This document shows positions 7,878 through 16,604 of a stretch of 64,000 nucleotides of DNA, piece by piece; position 1 is the stretch's first letter; each line of letters opens with the position of its first letter. The stretch comes from Yoonia sp. SS1-5 (GTDB lineage Bacteria; Pseudomonadota; Alphaproteobacteria; Rhodobacterales; Rhodobacteraceae), in assembly GCF_038443705.2 (NCBI RefSeq), contig NZ_CP151767.2, positions 1,550,001-1,614,000 of the forward strand, given 5' to 3'. The notes beneath the pieces are model-generated. The model did not search any database. It saw only the letters and a program-made list of their open reading frames with translations, and was not told the origin of the DNA. Made by a program: the position numbers and the translations under genes.

Positions 7878-8882
7878 ATGGCAGAAAAACCGCAAGGCGC
7901 AGAACCGGATACCGGCCATCTTGGCCTGTGGCGGCTGATAAGCTGGATTTCGATTGGAACCGCCATTCTGGTCGGCCTGGCATATGTGGCGGCACAGATC
8001 GCTTTTTTCGGCCGTGTTGCGGACCCGCTTTTTGTCTTCATCATCGCGCTGAATACCTGCATCGGCGCGATTTTCGGCTTTCAGTTCGAGACGCGGTTGC
8101 GCGCGCTGATTGTCGCCTTCAATGCACAGGAAGAGGACGCCGCCCGAAAAATGGAAATCGGGCGGGCCTTCCGCAACATATTCAACGACATTTTTGCGAT
8201 CCCTGCCGCGATCTGCTTTGCGTGTTTTATCGCTGGCTGGGTGTATCTGCTCGCCCCATGGGCGGGGACGGGCACGCCGGACCAAGCGCGTGCGCTGAAC
8301 TGGCTGCTGACCGTGTTTTTGTTCTGCGGCAACCTGATGATCGGATATGGGCTATATTGCATCTTGCGCTTCTGGCTGTTGTCGGCGCGGCGGATCAGCA
8401 AGATCAAACTGAACATCTTTAACCCAACCCGGCCGGACATTGCGATCTATCAGGACATCACCAAACGGATCGTGATCCTTGTGGCAGTTGTCGCAACGCT
8501 GGCCGTCATCAGCCTGCCACTATCCGTGATCACTGTGGGGGTGACTGCATTCCTGTTTTCGCTGTCAGCGCTGGCAACCGTCATGGCCACATATCTGGTT
8601 CCCATGCTGCCACTGACGGCAAAGTTTCAGGAAACACGGGTGACAGAACTGAACAGGGTCGAGAAACATATTGATGCCGTCTACGAACAGATGGTGGATG
8701 CGGACGACCCCGGTGCATATCGCGGCAAGATGGACGAGCTTGTCGCCCTGCGCGAGCAGGTCCGCAAAATCAAGACGCTGCCACCTGGCGGCGAGTTCTC
8801 AATTTTCACAGCGGTTGGTGTCAGCATCCTGACATTCCTGCCAACAATTTTCGAACATCTGCTGGGGCTGGTATCGTTCTAG
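7878..8882 (+). CDS. Integral membrane protein of unknown function
   Basis: 334 aa with about seven predicted membrane spans (roughly 20-44, 50-69, 105-127, 141-165, 197-219, 221-243 and 307-330) and a charged, probably helical cytoplasmic or periplasmic segment at about 248-302. I do not recognise a family. It sits between ybaB and recR, 52 nt after the first and 43 nt before the second, all in the same direction. It is therefore likely part of that transcript, an unusual guest in a recombination operon. The ATG has AAGG just upstream. Confidence 0.75.
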   Translation: MAEKPQGAEPDTGHLGLWRLISWISIGTAILVGLAYVAAQIAFFGRVADPLFVFIIALNTCIGAIFGFQFETRLRALIVAFNAQEEDAARKMEIGRAFRNIFNDIFAIPAAICFACFIAGWVYLLAPWAGTGTPDQARALNWLLTVFLFCGNLMIGYGLYCILRFWLLSARRISKIKLNIFNPTRPDIAIYQDITKRIVILVAVVATLAVISLPLSVITVGVTAFLFSLSALATVMATYLVPMLPLTAKFQETRVTELNRVEKHIDAVYEQMVDADDPGAYRGKMDELVALREQVRKIKTLPPGGEFSIFTAVGVSILTFLPTIFEHLLGLVSF

Positions 8883-8925
8883 AAATTCCGCAATATGCGA
8901 CGGCAGACTATGACCGGACCCAACC

Positions 8926-9519
8926 ATGTCAAATGGCAACGAAGACCTTGATCACCTGATTGCACTGATGGCGAAGCTCCCCGGGCTTGGCCCCCGCTCG
9001 GCCCGGCGGGCGGTGCTGCATCTGATCAAGAAACGCAGCCTTGTACTGCTACCACTTGCCGATGCGATGCACAAAGTCGGCTCAACTGTCCGCGAATGTC
9101 TGAATTGCGGCAATGTCTGTACGGCTGATATCTGCGATATCTGCCTGTCGGAAAAGCGGCGAACAGGCCAGATCTGCGTGGTTGAGGATGTCGCCGATCT
9201 GTGGGCGATGGAACGGTCCGCAGTCTTTCACGGGCGCTATCACGTGCTGGGCGGGACATTATCTGCCCTTGATGCCGTGGGTCCGGACGAGTTGCGCATA
9301 CCCAAGCTGCTGGACCGGATCACCGCGGAAGATATCACAGAAGTTATTCTGGCCCTTGGCGCAACAATCGACGGCCAGACAACGGCGCATTACATCGCCG
9401 ATCAGTTGCCCGATGTGACCGTCACGTCACTGGCGCAAGGGGTGCCTGTTGGTGGGGAACTGGATTACCTGGACGACGGCACAATTACCGCCGCACTCAA
9501 CGCCCGCAAGGCGCTTTAG
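8926..9519 (+). CDS. recR: Recombination mediator protein RecR
   Basis: Works with RecF and RecO to load RecA on gapped DNA. The 197-aa protein has the helix-hairpin-helix region [20 protein letters not shown] at 15-30, a four-cysteine zinc site (C58, C61, C70, C73), and a Toprim domain from about 81 ([14 protein letters not shown]) through HVLGG to [16 protein letters not shown]. The length is standard. Its last four bases overlap the end of the opposing DUF4453-like gene. Confidence 0.96.
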   Translation: MSNGNEDLDHLIALMAKLPGLGPRSARRAVLHLIKKRSLVLLPLADAMHKVGSTVRECLNCGNVCTADICDICLSEKRRTGQICVVEDVADLWAMERSAVFHGRYHVLGGTLSALDAVGPDELRIPKLLDRITAEDITEVILALGATIDGQTTAHYIADQLPDVTVTSLAQGVPVGGELDYLDDGTITAALNARKAL

Positions 9520-10082
9520 CCAACCCACTGGGCGCAGCTGTCCTCGGATATCGGCGCAAGCATGACCCAGCCGGCCTGACCGTCATCGGGACCATCATAG
9601 ATTGTCACGTAACTCCAATCGCCTTCCGGCTCATGCGCGAAGGACACGGAATCACCGTCGTTCAGGGTTCCGATCTGGGCCGCATCGGCATCGTGCCCGG
9701 CGCGCAATGCACGCGCCCCGCCCTGCCATCCGACACAGCCGCCTTCGATCCGGTCAGGCACCGGCAAATCCAGAAGGCGCTGCAATTCCGCGGTGGCCGA
9801 AAAGTTCAGCCGCGTGCTGCCCGTATTGACCGAACACATCATTTCGTCTTCCACATCACGGATCCGCGCGACCTTGCGCGCATCCGCCGATGACAGCGCT
9901 GGAGATCCGGTGGTGCAACCGGTGTTATCAAACACCGACTGGCCCAGTTCCGACCCAAAGCAATAGCCGGTGCGATCAACGATCAGGTTTCGGGTGTACC
10001 ACAATTCGTGACAGAAATCGTCAGAGGCCTGCGCGGCGGGCGCCGCGATCAGGAAGGTCAGACATAAACATATAAATCGCAT
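9516..10082 (-). CDS. Secreted DUF4453-like protein (YARHG-type N-terminus, SH3-like C-terminus)
   Basis: 188-aa exported protein. The signal peptide [20 protein letters not shown] is followed by a cysteine-rich domain, [22 protein letters not shown]. This recalls YARHG/DUF4453 proteins of Rhodobacteraceae. The C-terminal ~80 residues, with repeated Gly/Asp turns and [10 protein letters not shown]...GQAGWV, look like a bacterial SH3 domain. The role is not known; cell-wall or surface binding is plausible. The gene is monocistronic between the trcR terminator and the end of recR. Confidence 0.75.
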   Translation of the reverse strand: MRFICLCLTFLIAAPAAQASDDFCHELWYTRNLIVDRTGYCFGSELGQSVFDNTGCTTGSPALSSADARKVARIRDVEDEMMCSVNTGSTRLNFSATAELQRLLDLPVPDRIEGGCVGWQGGARALRAGHDADAAQIGTLNDGDSVSFAHEPEGDWSYVTIYDGPDDGQAGWVMLAPISEDSCAQWVG

Positions 10083-10137
10083 AGCCTCAGCTTGCCCCCG
10101 AACCAGACCAAAATCAACTGATACCCAGCGTAATAGA

Positions 10138-10167
10138 AAGCCCCGCCAGAACCAGTCTGCGGGGCTT
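10138..10167 (-). terminator. Rho-independent terminator of the TrcR gene
   Basis: Perfect 9-bp inverted repeat (AAGCCCCGC at 10138-10146 and GCGGGGCTT at 10159-10167) with a 12-nt loop. Read on the minus strand it ends GGGGCTTTCTATTA, a partly T-rich tail. It lies 35 nt after the stop of the gene at 10202. Confidence 0.75.
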
Positions 10168-10201
10168 CACAATTCAGTGCGTTGGCGCAAGGGCCGCGTG
10201 A

Positions 10202-10963
10202 TCAATCGTCCTTTTGGTCGTCGTCATCATCGGGCAGGTTGAAAAAGCTGTCCGCATCGCTGACGTCACGATCATCGGCCTTGTCATCTTCGTCATCTTC
10301 GCGCGGATCAGACAGGCTGAAGGTTTCAAGGCCAGCCATCGCCGCAGGCATTTTTGGCTCTGGCTCCATGCCCAGCGATTGTTCGGTGCTGACCAGCTTG
10401 CGCCGTTCGTCATCCGACATCACTGTGCCTTCCTTGGCCTTCTTGGCATTCGCCTTCTGGACGGCTGTATCAAGCTCGGATTGTTTGCAAAGGCCCAGTG
10501 CTACCGGATCAATGGGATCAATATTGTTGATATTCCAATGGGTTCTGTCGCGGATCGCCTGAATGGTTGGTTTGGTCGTACCGACAAGTTTCGAAATCTG
10601 ACCGTCGGACAATTCAGGATGGAACTTGACCAGCCAATAGATTGATGCAGGACGATCCTGACGCTTGGACAAGGGGGTATAGCGGGGGCCGCGACGCTTT
10701 TCCTCACCCGCAGAGGCGGGGTTATAGAGCAGCTTGAGCTTATGCATCGGGTTGGCTTCTGCCTTGCTGATCTCGTCCTGGGTCAGCTGCTTGTTTGCAA
10801 TCGGGTCAAACCCCTTGACCCCGGTGGCCACGTCGCCATCGGCGATGCCCTGAACCTCCAATTCATGCAGGCCGCAAAAATCGGCAATCTGCTTGAATGT
10901 AATGGTCGTATTGTCGCAGAGCCACACAGCGGTCGCCTTGGCCATGATCGGTGTATTGGACAT
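10202..10963 (-). CDS. trcR: Cell cycle transcriptional regulator TrcR (DUF1013)
   Basis: 253-aa protein matching the alphaproteobacterial DUF1013 family, named TrcR in Caulobacter, where it acts in cell-cycle transcription. Visible parts are an N-terminal helix-turn-helix-like region (AKATAVWLCDNTTITFKQIADFCG) and a second one (LSDGQISKLVGTTKPTIQAIRDRTHWN). A very acidic tail ends in DDDDDQKDD. AGGAGATGAGAC precedes the ATG at 10963. Followed by a clear terminator. The acidic tail is typical of the Rhodobacteraceae members. Confidence 0.88.
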   Translation of the reverse strand: MSNTPIMAKATAVWLCDNTTITFKQIADFCGLHELEVQGIADGDVATGVKGFDPIANKQLTQDEISKAEANPMHKLKLLYNPASAGEEKRRGPRYTPLSKRQDRPASIYWLVKFHPELSDGQISKLVGTTKPTIQAIRDRTHWNINNIDPIDPVALGLCKQSELDTAVQKANAKKAKEGTVMSDDERRKLVSTEQSLGMEPEPKMPAAMAGLETFSLSDPREDDEDDKADDRDVSDADSFFNLPDDDDDQKDD

Positions 10964-11093
10964 GTCTCATCTCCTGAACATCTGACAAAGCTGTTCCACG
11001 CCCTTGAGGGGCAGACCGTTTCCGGCCGGGTTCGCATTGTCGGGGAACTTGACTGCTATATAAGGGGATCAAAGCCCGGATGAAAGATCAAAA

Positions 11094-11723
11094 ATGCGCC
11101 TGCTGACGACCCTGCTGACCATTGCCGCATCACAGGCGGCCGCGAATGATACCGCTGGCGAGTTCGACTATTACGTCCTGTCCCTGTCATGGTCCGCCAA
11201 CTGGTGCGCACTGGAAGGGGATGCGCGCAATTCGCCGCAATGCGATCCGTCCGAGGATCATGGCTGGATCCTGCACGGTCTGTGGCCCCAATATGAAAGC
11301 GGCTATCCAGAGTTCTGCCCCAGCGGCTTTGCCCCGCCGACACGGGGCGACACGGCCGCAATGACCGACATCATGGGCACGTCCGGCTTGGCCTGGCATC
11401 AATGGCGCAAGCACGGGGTCTGCACGGGCCTGTCGCCGGATGACTATTTTGCCCTGTCGCGCGCGGCTTATGGCCAGATCACCCGCCCCGCCGTGTTCCG
11501 CAAGCTGGAAGACGCCATCACCCTGCCAGCCTCGGTCGTGGAGGAAGCTTTCCTGAGGGACAACCCTGAACTGCAACCCGATCAGATCACCATCACCTGC
11601 AAGCAAGGCTATATCCAAGAGGCGCGCATCTGCCTTGACCGTGACCTTAGCCCGCGTCTCTGCGGCAATGACGTGATCCGCGATTGCACGCTGGACAACG
11701 CGCAATTTGCGCCGATGCGCTGA
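11094..11723 (+). CDS. Ribonuclease T2 family protein
   Basis: Secreted endoribonuclease of 209 aa with a signal peptide (about 1-18). Both family boxes are present: CAS-1 HGLWPQY (His61) and CAS-2 WHQWRKHGVC (His107). Cysteines C38, C50, C75, C110 and later ones fit disulfides. At the position where E. coli RNase I has Glu in HEWHKHG, this protein has Gln (WHQWRKHG); activity may be altered or the acid supplied otherwise. The gene end overlaps the region just before ispD. Confidence 0.88.
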   Translation: MRLLTTLLTIAASQAAANDTAGEFDYYVLSLSWSANWCALEGDARNSPQCDPSEDHGWILHGLWPQYESGYPEFCPSGFAPPTRGDTAAMTDIMGTSGLAWHQWRKHGVCTGLSPDDYFALSRAAYGQITRPAVFRKLEDAITLPASVVEEAFLRDNPELQPDQITITCKQGYIQEARICLDRDLSPRLCGNDVIRDCTLDNAQFAPMR

Positions 11724-11737
11724 TAAAGGGCCAAGGC

Positions 11738-12430
11738 GTGATAGATCAGACCTCAAGAACAGCCGTCCTGATCGTCGCGGCCGGGCGCGGACGCAGGTTG
11801 GGCGGCACGATCCCAAAGCAGTATATCCCAATTGAAGGCCTGTGCGCCTTGCGCCGCACCGTCGATCTGTTTTTGTCCTTGCCGCAAATCAACAGCATCA
11901 CCACCGTCATCCATCCCGACGACAAGGCGTTATATGACGCCGCCGTGGATGGGCTGGTCGACCACAAACTGCGCGAACCGGTCCCAGGCGGCGAAACCCG
12001 CGCGGCATCGGTCAGAAATGGCCTGACATCGCTTGATCACATGGCCCCGGATTTGGTGTTGATTCACGATGCCGCCCGCCCGTTCATTGCCCCCGTCATC
12101 GTCGAAAACACGATCAAGGCGCTTGGGTCGCACCAAGGGGCATGTGTTGCGTTGCCGGTGGTCGATGCGCTTTGGCGCAGCGATGGTGACCTTGCCGCAT
12201 CCAGCATCCCGCGCGACGGGCTGTGGCGGGCGCAAACGCCGCAGGGGTTTCACTTTGCGGCCATCCGCGCCGCACATGCAGATCACGATGGCACCGGGGC
12301 GGATGATGTCTTTGTCGCGCGGGCGGCCGGTATTCCGGTGGCCTTTGTGTTGGGTGATGAGGCGAATTACAAAATCACGACCGCCGCTGATCTGGAACGG
12401 GCCAAGCGGGATATCAGACAGCAATCCTGA
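11738..12430 (+). CDS. ispD: 2-C-methyl-D-erythritol 4-phosphate cytidylyltransferase
   Basis: Third enzyme of the MEP isoprenoid pathway, joining CTP and MEP. The 230-aa product has VLIVAAGRGRRLG...PKQY (CTP-binding loop), HDAARPF, LWRAQTPQGF and GADDVFVA blocks. I choose the GTG at 11738, since AAAGGG lies seven bases upstream and the protein starts right before TAVLIVAAG. Earlier in-frame codons lie inside the RNase gene. The frame stops right after the IspD domain. No IspF domain is attached, although IspDF fusions are common in Alphaproteobacteria. Ends 3 nt from the convergent hydrolase gene. Confidence 0.9.
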   Translation: MIDQTSRTAVLIVAAGRGRRLGGTIPKQYIPIEGLCALRRTVDLFLSLPQINSITTVIHPDDKALYDAAVDGLVDHKLREPVPGGETRAASVRNGLTSLDHMAPDLVLIHDAARPFIAPVIVENTIKALGSHQGACVALPVVDALWRSDGDLAASSIPRDGLWRAQTPQGFHFAAIRAAHADHDGTGADDVFVARAAGIPVAFVLGDEANYKITTAADLERAKRDIRQQS

Positions 12431-12436
12431 CCCTAG
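12426..12436. repeat. Half-site of a stop-codon palindrome (CCTGACCCTAG)
   Basis: Exact reverse complement of the 11-nt core CTAGGGTCAGG also found at 14742-14752 and 21350-21360. Here it contains both the TGA stop of ispD and the TAG stop of the convergent hydrolase. Confidence 0.5.
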
Positions 12437-13185
12437 CCAACAAGGGTCTGCGTCAGGGGTGATTGTGGATCGGCCAAGGCCTCAATGACGTTGAAATGAT
12501 GTGCGCCCGGGGCCACGACATGCGTGCAATTCCACGCCTCTGCCAACCACTTGGCCTGATCAAGAAACGCAGGGCGCTCCGCCCCACCCACCCAGACGGT
12601 CACAGGTGTCGCAGGCGGCGGCAGATGCACCGGGCTTTCGGTGCGGGCCTCTGCGGCATCAATGCGCAGGTCTGCATTCATGCGCGTCCGCTGTAACGGC
12701 GCCAGGTCCGATACCGGCGACACAGACACGACATTCTCGACCCGCGCTGCATTGGCATGCCGGGCCACCAACTGTCCGCCTGCGGAATGACCGCATAGGC
12801 GGACCGGCCCTGCAACACGGGCGCCGATGACGGCAATGGCCCGGCCGATTTGTTCCCCGATCTGACTGATCCGCACATCAGGGCACAGATCATAGGACGG
12901 CATTGCGACGCTCCATCCATCCGCCAGCGGGCCAGCGGCCAGATGCGACCAGTAGGATTTGTCAAACCGCAGCCAATAGCCCCCATGCACAAAGATGATC
13001 AGTCCTTTGGACAGACGGCTGGGATGGAACAGATCAAATCGCTGGCGGGGCGTCTCGCCATATGGCAAATCCAATTCGCACAAGGCATTGTCGCGAAAGG
13101 CCTGTGCAAGCGCTGCCCATTTCGCGGGATAGTCTGCACCGCCCGGAATATGGGTTGCATTCGCATACGCGTCATCTAATTCCAT
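12433..13185 (-). CDS. Alpha/beta hydrolase (kynurenine-formamidase-like esterase)
   Basis: 250-aa serine hydrolase. HGGYW (oxyanion hole), GHSAGG (nucleophile elbow with the catalytic Ser) and a C-terminal GAHHFNVI (catalytic His) are all in place. The HGGYW plus N-terminal arrangement resembles the bacterial/animal arylformamidase and small-esterase group; the physiological ester is unknown. The ATG at 13185 is the natural start. The frame upstream runs into the divergent aldehyde dehydrogenase gene. Confidence 0.8.
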   Translation of the reverse strand: MELDDAYANATHIPGGADYPAKWAALAQAFRDNALCELDLPYGETPRQRFDLFHPSRLSKGLIIFVHGGYWLRFDKSYWSHLAAGPLADGWSVAMPSYDLCPDVRISQIGEQIGRAIAVIGARVAGPVRLCGHSAGGQLVARHANAARVENVVSVSPVSDLAPLQRTRMNADLRIDAAEARTESPVHLPPPATPVTVWVGGAERPAFLDQAKWLAEAWNCTHVVAPGAHHFNVIEALADPQSPLTQTLVG

Positions 13186-13248
13186 GGCTGCCCCTTTACC
13201 TTGCGCGCGCCGCGCGCTCTGATGTCGCAAATCCAACAGGAGCCTAAC

Positions 13249-14727
13249 ATGCTTGACGAGACCACCAACCTCAAATCCATGCTGTCGCGGGCTGACCTTG
13301 TTTGCGACACGGCCTATATCGGCGGGGCGTGGATCGCCGCGCAAAGCGGCAAGACGTTTGATGTGACCAACCCCGCCCGCGGCGATGTAATTGCGACCGT
13401 TCCCGATCTTGGCAGGTCCGAAGTTGCCGCCGCGATTGATGCCGCACAGACAGCGCAAAAGCCGTGGGCTGCAAGGGCTGCGAAAGAACGCGCACAGATA
13501 TTGCGCAAATGGTTCGATCTGCTGATGGCACATCAGGAAGATCTTGCAATCATCATGACCGCCGAACAGGGCAAACCCCTGGCAGAAGCGCGGGGCGAGA
13601 TTGCCTATGGCGCCTCATTCGTCGAGTGGTTTGGCGAAGAGGCCAAGCGGATTTACGGCGAAACAATCCCCGGCCATATGGCGGACAAGCGGATCACGGT
13701 GATCAAACAACCAATTGGCGTAGCGGCTGGCATCACGCCGTGGAATTTTCCCAACGCGATGATCGCCCGCAAGGTCGCCCCGGCATTGGCCGCTGGCTGC
13801 GCGTTTGTGATCAAACCCTCTGAATTGACCCCGCTTTCCGCCCTCGCCATGGCGAAACTGGCGGAAGAGGCCGGGGTGCCTGCGGGCCTGTTTTCTGTTG
13901 TGACCTCAAGCTCATCTTCTGACATCGGCAAGGAATTCTGCGAAAATCCGGTGGTCCGCAAGCTGACCTTTACCGGGTCAACACAAGTGGGGCGCATCCT
14001 GCTGGCACAGGCGGCCGATCAGGTGATGAAATGCAGCATGGAACTGGGTGGCAACGCCCCCTTCATCGTGTTTGACGATGCCGATCTGGACGAGGCCGTC
14101 ACAGGGGCCATCGCCTGCAAGTTCCGCAATAACGGGCAAACCTGCGTTTGCGCGAACCGCATCTACGTTCAGGCAGGCGTTTACGACGCCTTCGCGGCCA
14201 AATTCAAAGCCGCCGTCGAGGCCCTGCAGGTCGGGGACGGCATGCAGGATGGCACCACATTGGGACCCCTGATCGAGCCCAAGGCCGTGGACAAAGTACA
14301 ATCCCATCTGGACGACGCACTGTCCAAAGGCGGCCAGGTTCTGACCGGCGGGAAGCCGCATGACCTGGGTGGGCTGTTTTTTGAGCCGACAATCATCACG
14401 CAGGCCAGCAAAGACATGATTGTCTGCACCGATGAGACATTTGGCCCCTTTGCCCCGCTTTTTAAATTCGAGGACGAGGATGACGTCATCGCGCAAGCCA
14501 ATGACACGATCTTTGGCCTCGCCGCATATTTTTATGCCAAGGATATCAGTCGGGTGACAAAGGTATCCGAAGCGCTGGAATACGGGATCGTCGGGGTGAA
14601 TACGGGCATCATCTCGACCGAAGTGGCGCCCTTTGGCGGGATCAAGCAATCAGGCCTCGGGCGTGAAGGGTCGTCCCATGGGATCGAAGAGTTTCTGGAA
14701 ATGAAATATATCTGCACGGGTATTTAG
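13249..14727 (+). CDS. gabD: NAD(P)-dependent succinate-semialdehyde dehydrogenase
   Basis: Aldehyde dehydrogenase family enzyme, 492 aa, that would oxidise succinate semialdehyde to succinate (GABA shunt). Visible blocks: PWNFPNAMIARKVAPALAAG, FTGSTQVG (cofactor loop), the general-base Glu in ELGGNAPF, the catalytic Cys in NNGQTCVCANR, and GGIKQSGLGREGS near the end. The second Cys two residues after the first matches the GabD/SSADH group. The start at 13249 is supported by AACAGGAGCCTAAC; the longer frame from 13201 is unlikely. Other short-chain semialdehydes are possible substrates. Confidence 0.87.
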   Translation: MLDETTNLKSMLSRADLVCDTAYIGGAWIAAQSGKTFDVTNPARGDVIATVPDLGRSEVAAAIDAAQTAQKPWAARAAKERAQILRKWFDLLMAHQEDLAIIMTAEQGKPLAEARGEIAYGASFVEWFGEEAKRIYGETIPGHMADKRITVIKQPIGVAAGITPWNFPNAMIARKVAPALAAGCAFVIKPSELTPLSALAMAKLAEEAGVPAGLFSVVTSSSSSDIGKEFCENPVVRKLTFTGSTQVGRILLAQAADQVMKCSMELGGNAPFIVFDDADLDEAVTGAIACKFRNNGQTCVCANRIYVQAGVYDAFAAKFKAAVEALQVGDGMQDGTTLGPLIEPKAVDKVQSHLDDALSKGGQVLTGGKPHDLGGLFFEPTIITQASKDMIVCTDETFGPFAPLFKFEDEDDVIAQANDTIFGLAAYFYAKDISRVTKVSEALEYGIVGVNTGIISTEVAPFGGIKQSGLGREGSSHGIEEFLEMKYICTGI

Positions 14728-14740
14728 CGGGCCGTAGAAA

Positions 14741-14760
14741 CCTAGGGTCAGGAACCTAGG
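14741..14760. repeat. CCTAGG...CCTAGG palindrome at convergent gene ends
   Basis: CCTAGGGTCAGGAACCTAGG lies between the aldehyde dehydrogenase and Hint genes. The right CCTAGG arm provides the TAG stop (14756-14758) of the minus-strand gene. It shares the core CTAGGGTCAGG with two other sites in the window. It could serve as a bidirectional transcript end. Confidence 0.6.
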
Positions 14761-15931
14761 CAGCCAGATCGGCTGCCTTCACACATCGCAATCCGCGATC
14801 AAGTAGCACCCGCGCTTCAAACGCCTTCAGCACGGTGCGGGCGCGGGCGTCATGTGTGATGTCTTCTGGTCTGCGGCCCTCCTCGGTCTCCCATTCCTGC
14901 ACCGCCCGCAGCGCGGCATGTGCCAAATCGCCCATATAGAGGCTTTCGGTCCATGCGCCGTCACTGCAAATCACCTCATGACGATCAAAAAGCAGATGAC
15001 AATAGGTGACCGGCTGGTTGCCGGGAACCCGCCCGATCCCTGCCAGGCCAACAAAATGATGCACCGGAACAAAGGCTTCGGGCGCGTCGCAGATAAGCTC
15101 CACATCAGCGCCCTGCACCAACACGCAATGCGCTGGTGACAGCATCATCTGCCGATCATTCCCCAGCGCGCCTGCAGGTATTGTTACGGCACGCAAATCC
15201 GGGTGCCACTGCAAGACCGCCCGGGCGATCTCGGCGGCGCGGATCGCACGCAGCGGCACATATCCATTGTCACGGCTTTTGACCCGCATGCCCGGCCTTA
15301 GCGCAGCGACCGGCACATCGCCCTGATCTGTCGCGATCATCGTACCGGGGGTGAAGCACGGGGTGCCCGGCACGCCGGGGGTTGGCGTACCCTCGACAAA
15401 GTTTCCATCGGCATCGCGCACAAACGACGTCCCGTTCGGCGCGCCGCTATTGATCGTCTCACCGGTGCCTTGCAAACTTCCGCCCGTCGGAAAATCAGTG
15501 GGCAGGGTCGTCGGCACGTTTGGTGGCTGGCCATAGGACAGGCGGATGTAATCGCCATTGGGTGCGACAAGATATATGGTGTCGTCCTTGTTGCCCTCGC
15601 CATCTTCCAGAAATCCGCCCTGCGCATTGCCGGAAGATGAATTGTTGCTGGCCCCGAAATAATCGGTGCGGCTGCCGGTGTATTCCCCGATTACAGCCGC
15701 GGTCTGACCCGCCAGAATGGTGCTGCCGGCGATGAACTCGTGCAGCAAGCCACGCTCTTGTGACCAGACCGCATAACCTTCCAGATCAATATCCGCATTT
15801 GTGTTGTTCTGAAATTCGACAAATTCGTCCTGTTTGTTGGTCGTGCCATTCCCGTTGACATCCACGGCGGCCCCGCCTGCGTTGTCTGCCAGAATCTCGC
15901 TGATGAGTATGCCATTCAGAAAGTCAGCCAT
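14756..15931 (-). CDS. Lamin-tail-like domain / Hint (hedgehog-intein) autoprocessing protein
   Basis: 391-aa protein with an unusual architecture. Residues 5-180 look like a lamin-tail domain (ILISEILADNAG..., DEFVEFQNNTNADIDLEGYAVW), rich in Asn/Gly and lacking a classic signal peptide. Residues 191-345 form a Hint domain: nucleophile-like Cys192 in PCFTPGTMIAT, SPAHCVLVQG with His268, and a late CHLLFDRHEVI block. This is the Hint_2 type frequent in Rhodobacteraceae surface or secreted proteins. The Hint domain should cleave the chain before Cys192 (family knowledge); a C-terminal ~45-residue helical tail follows. Export by a type I system is plausible but no transporter is adjacent. The final stop lies in a palindrome. 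Confidence 0.8.
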   Translation of the reverse strand: MADFLNGILISEILADNAGGAAVDVNGNGTTNKQDEFVEFQNNTNADIDLEGYAVWSQERGLLHEFIAGSTILAGQTAAVIGEYTGSRTDYFGASNNSSSGNAQGGFLEDGEGNKDDTIYLVAPNGDYIRLSYGQPPNVPTTLPTDFPTGGSLQGTGETINSGAPNGTSFVRDADGNFVEGTPTPGVPGTPCFTPGTMIATDQGDVPVAALRPGMRVKSRDNGYVPLRAIRAAEIARAVLQWHPDLRAVTIPAGALGNDRQMMLSPAHCVLVQGADVELICDAPEAFVPVHHFVGLAGIGRVPGNQPVTYCHLLFDRHEVICSDGAWTESLYMGDLAHAALRAVQEWETEEGRRPEDITHDARARTVLKAFEARVLLDRGLRCVKAADLAA

Positions 15932-16061
15932 GTAAATGCCTATCTTTTTGCTGCGTCACCCCAAACCTGATGGACCGCCTTTACCACTATTCAGCAGAAA
16001 ATTCGAAAAAAATCCAAGCCGCAGCCAAGGATTGACCTATTGGCTGCGTCAAATCACCGTG

Positions 16062-16604
16062 ATGCGCATGATGACAAGCGATGAGGACCTCGCGGCAGCG
16101 GCCGCAAATGGTGACGGACAGGCCTTTGCAAGCCTGCTTGATCGCCATTACGACCGCTTGTTTGCGTTCTGCTTTCGGCTGACCGGCGCGCGGGCCGAAG
16201 CCGAAGATCTGTGTCAGGATATCTGCCTGGCCCTGCCGGCCAAGCTTGCCAGCTACCAAAAGCGGGCCAAGGTCACGACCTGGCTATACCGCGTGGCGGT
16301 GAACGCCGCCCATGACCGACGGCGCAAACGCGCCACCTACGTAAAAGCGTCCGAAGGATGGGGCGATTGGGAAACTAACCGCACTGCCGCCAACCATGAT
16401 ACCAACGACCAAATCGACTGGCTGACCCAGGCGATGAACCAACTCAGCGATGATCTGCGCGACACGCTCGCCCTTGTGCTGGATGAGATGACACACGCCC
16501 AAGCCGCCGAGATACTTGGCGTCTCGGAAGGGACAATCAGCTGGCGGATCTCGGAAGCCAAAAAGGCCCTGCGCGCGATCAAGGAAAAAGAGGACGTGGC
16601 ATGA
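16062..16604 (+). CDS. ECF-type RNA polymerase sigma factor
   Basis: 180-aa sigma-70 family factor with region 2 (ASLLDRHYDRLFAFCFRLTGARAEAEDLCQDICLAL) and region 4 (LDEMTHAQAAEILGVSEGTISWRISEAKKAL). Start at 16062 is one of three close ATGs (16062, 16068, 16071); a frame open back to 15936 has no homology. Its stop overlaps the ATG of the next gene by four bases (ATGA), so it is translationally coupled to a membrane VWA protein that may control it. Divergent from the Hint-protein gene. Confidence 0.88.
   Translation: MRMMTSDEDLAAAAANGDGQAFASLLDRHYDRLFAFCFRLTGARAEAEDLCQDICLALPAKLASYQKRAKVTTWLYRVAVNAAHDRRRKRATYVKASEGWGDWETNRTAANHDTNDQIDWLTQAMNQLSDDLRDTLALVLDEMTHAQAAEILGVSEGTISWRISEAKKALRAIKEKEDVA

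Noticed and set aside
11041..11070. Promoter TTGACT...TATATAA upstream of the RNase T2 gene
   Set aside because: The two elements are only about two bases apart, not 16-18, so they cannot be one -35/-10 pair.
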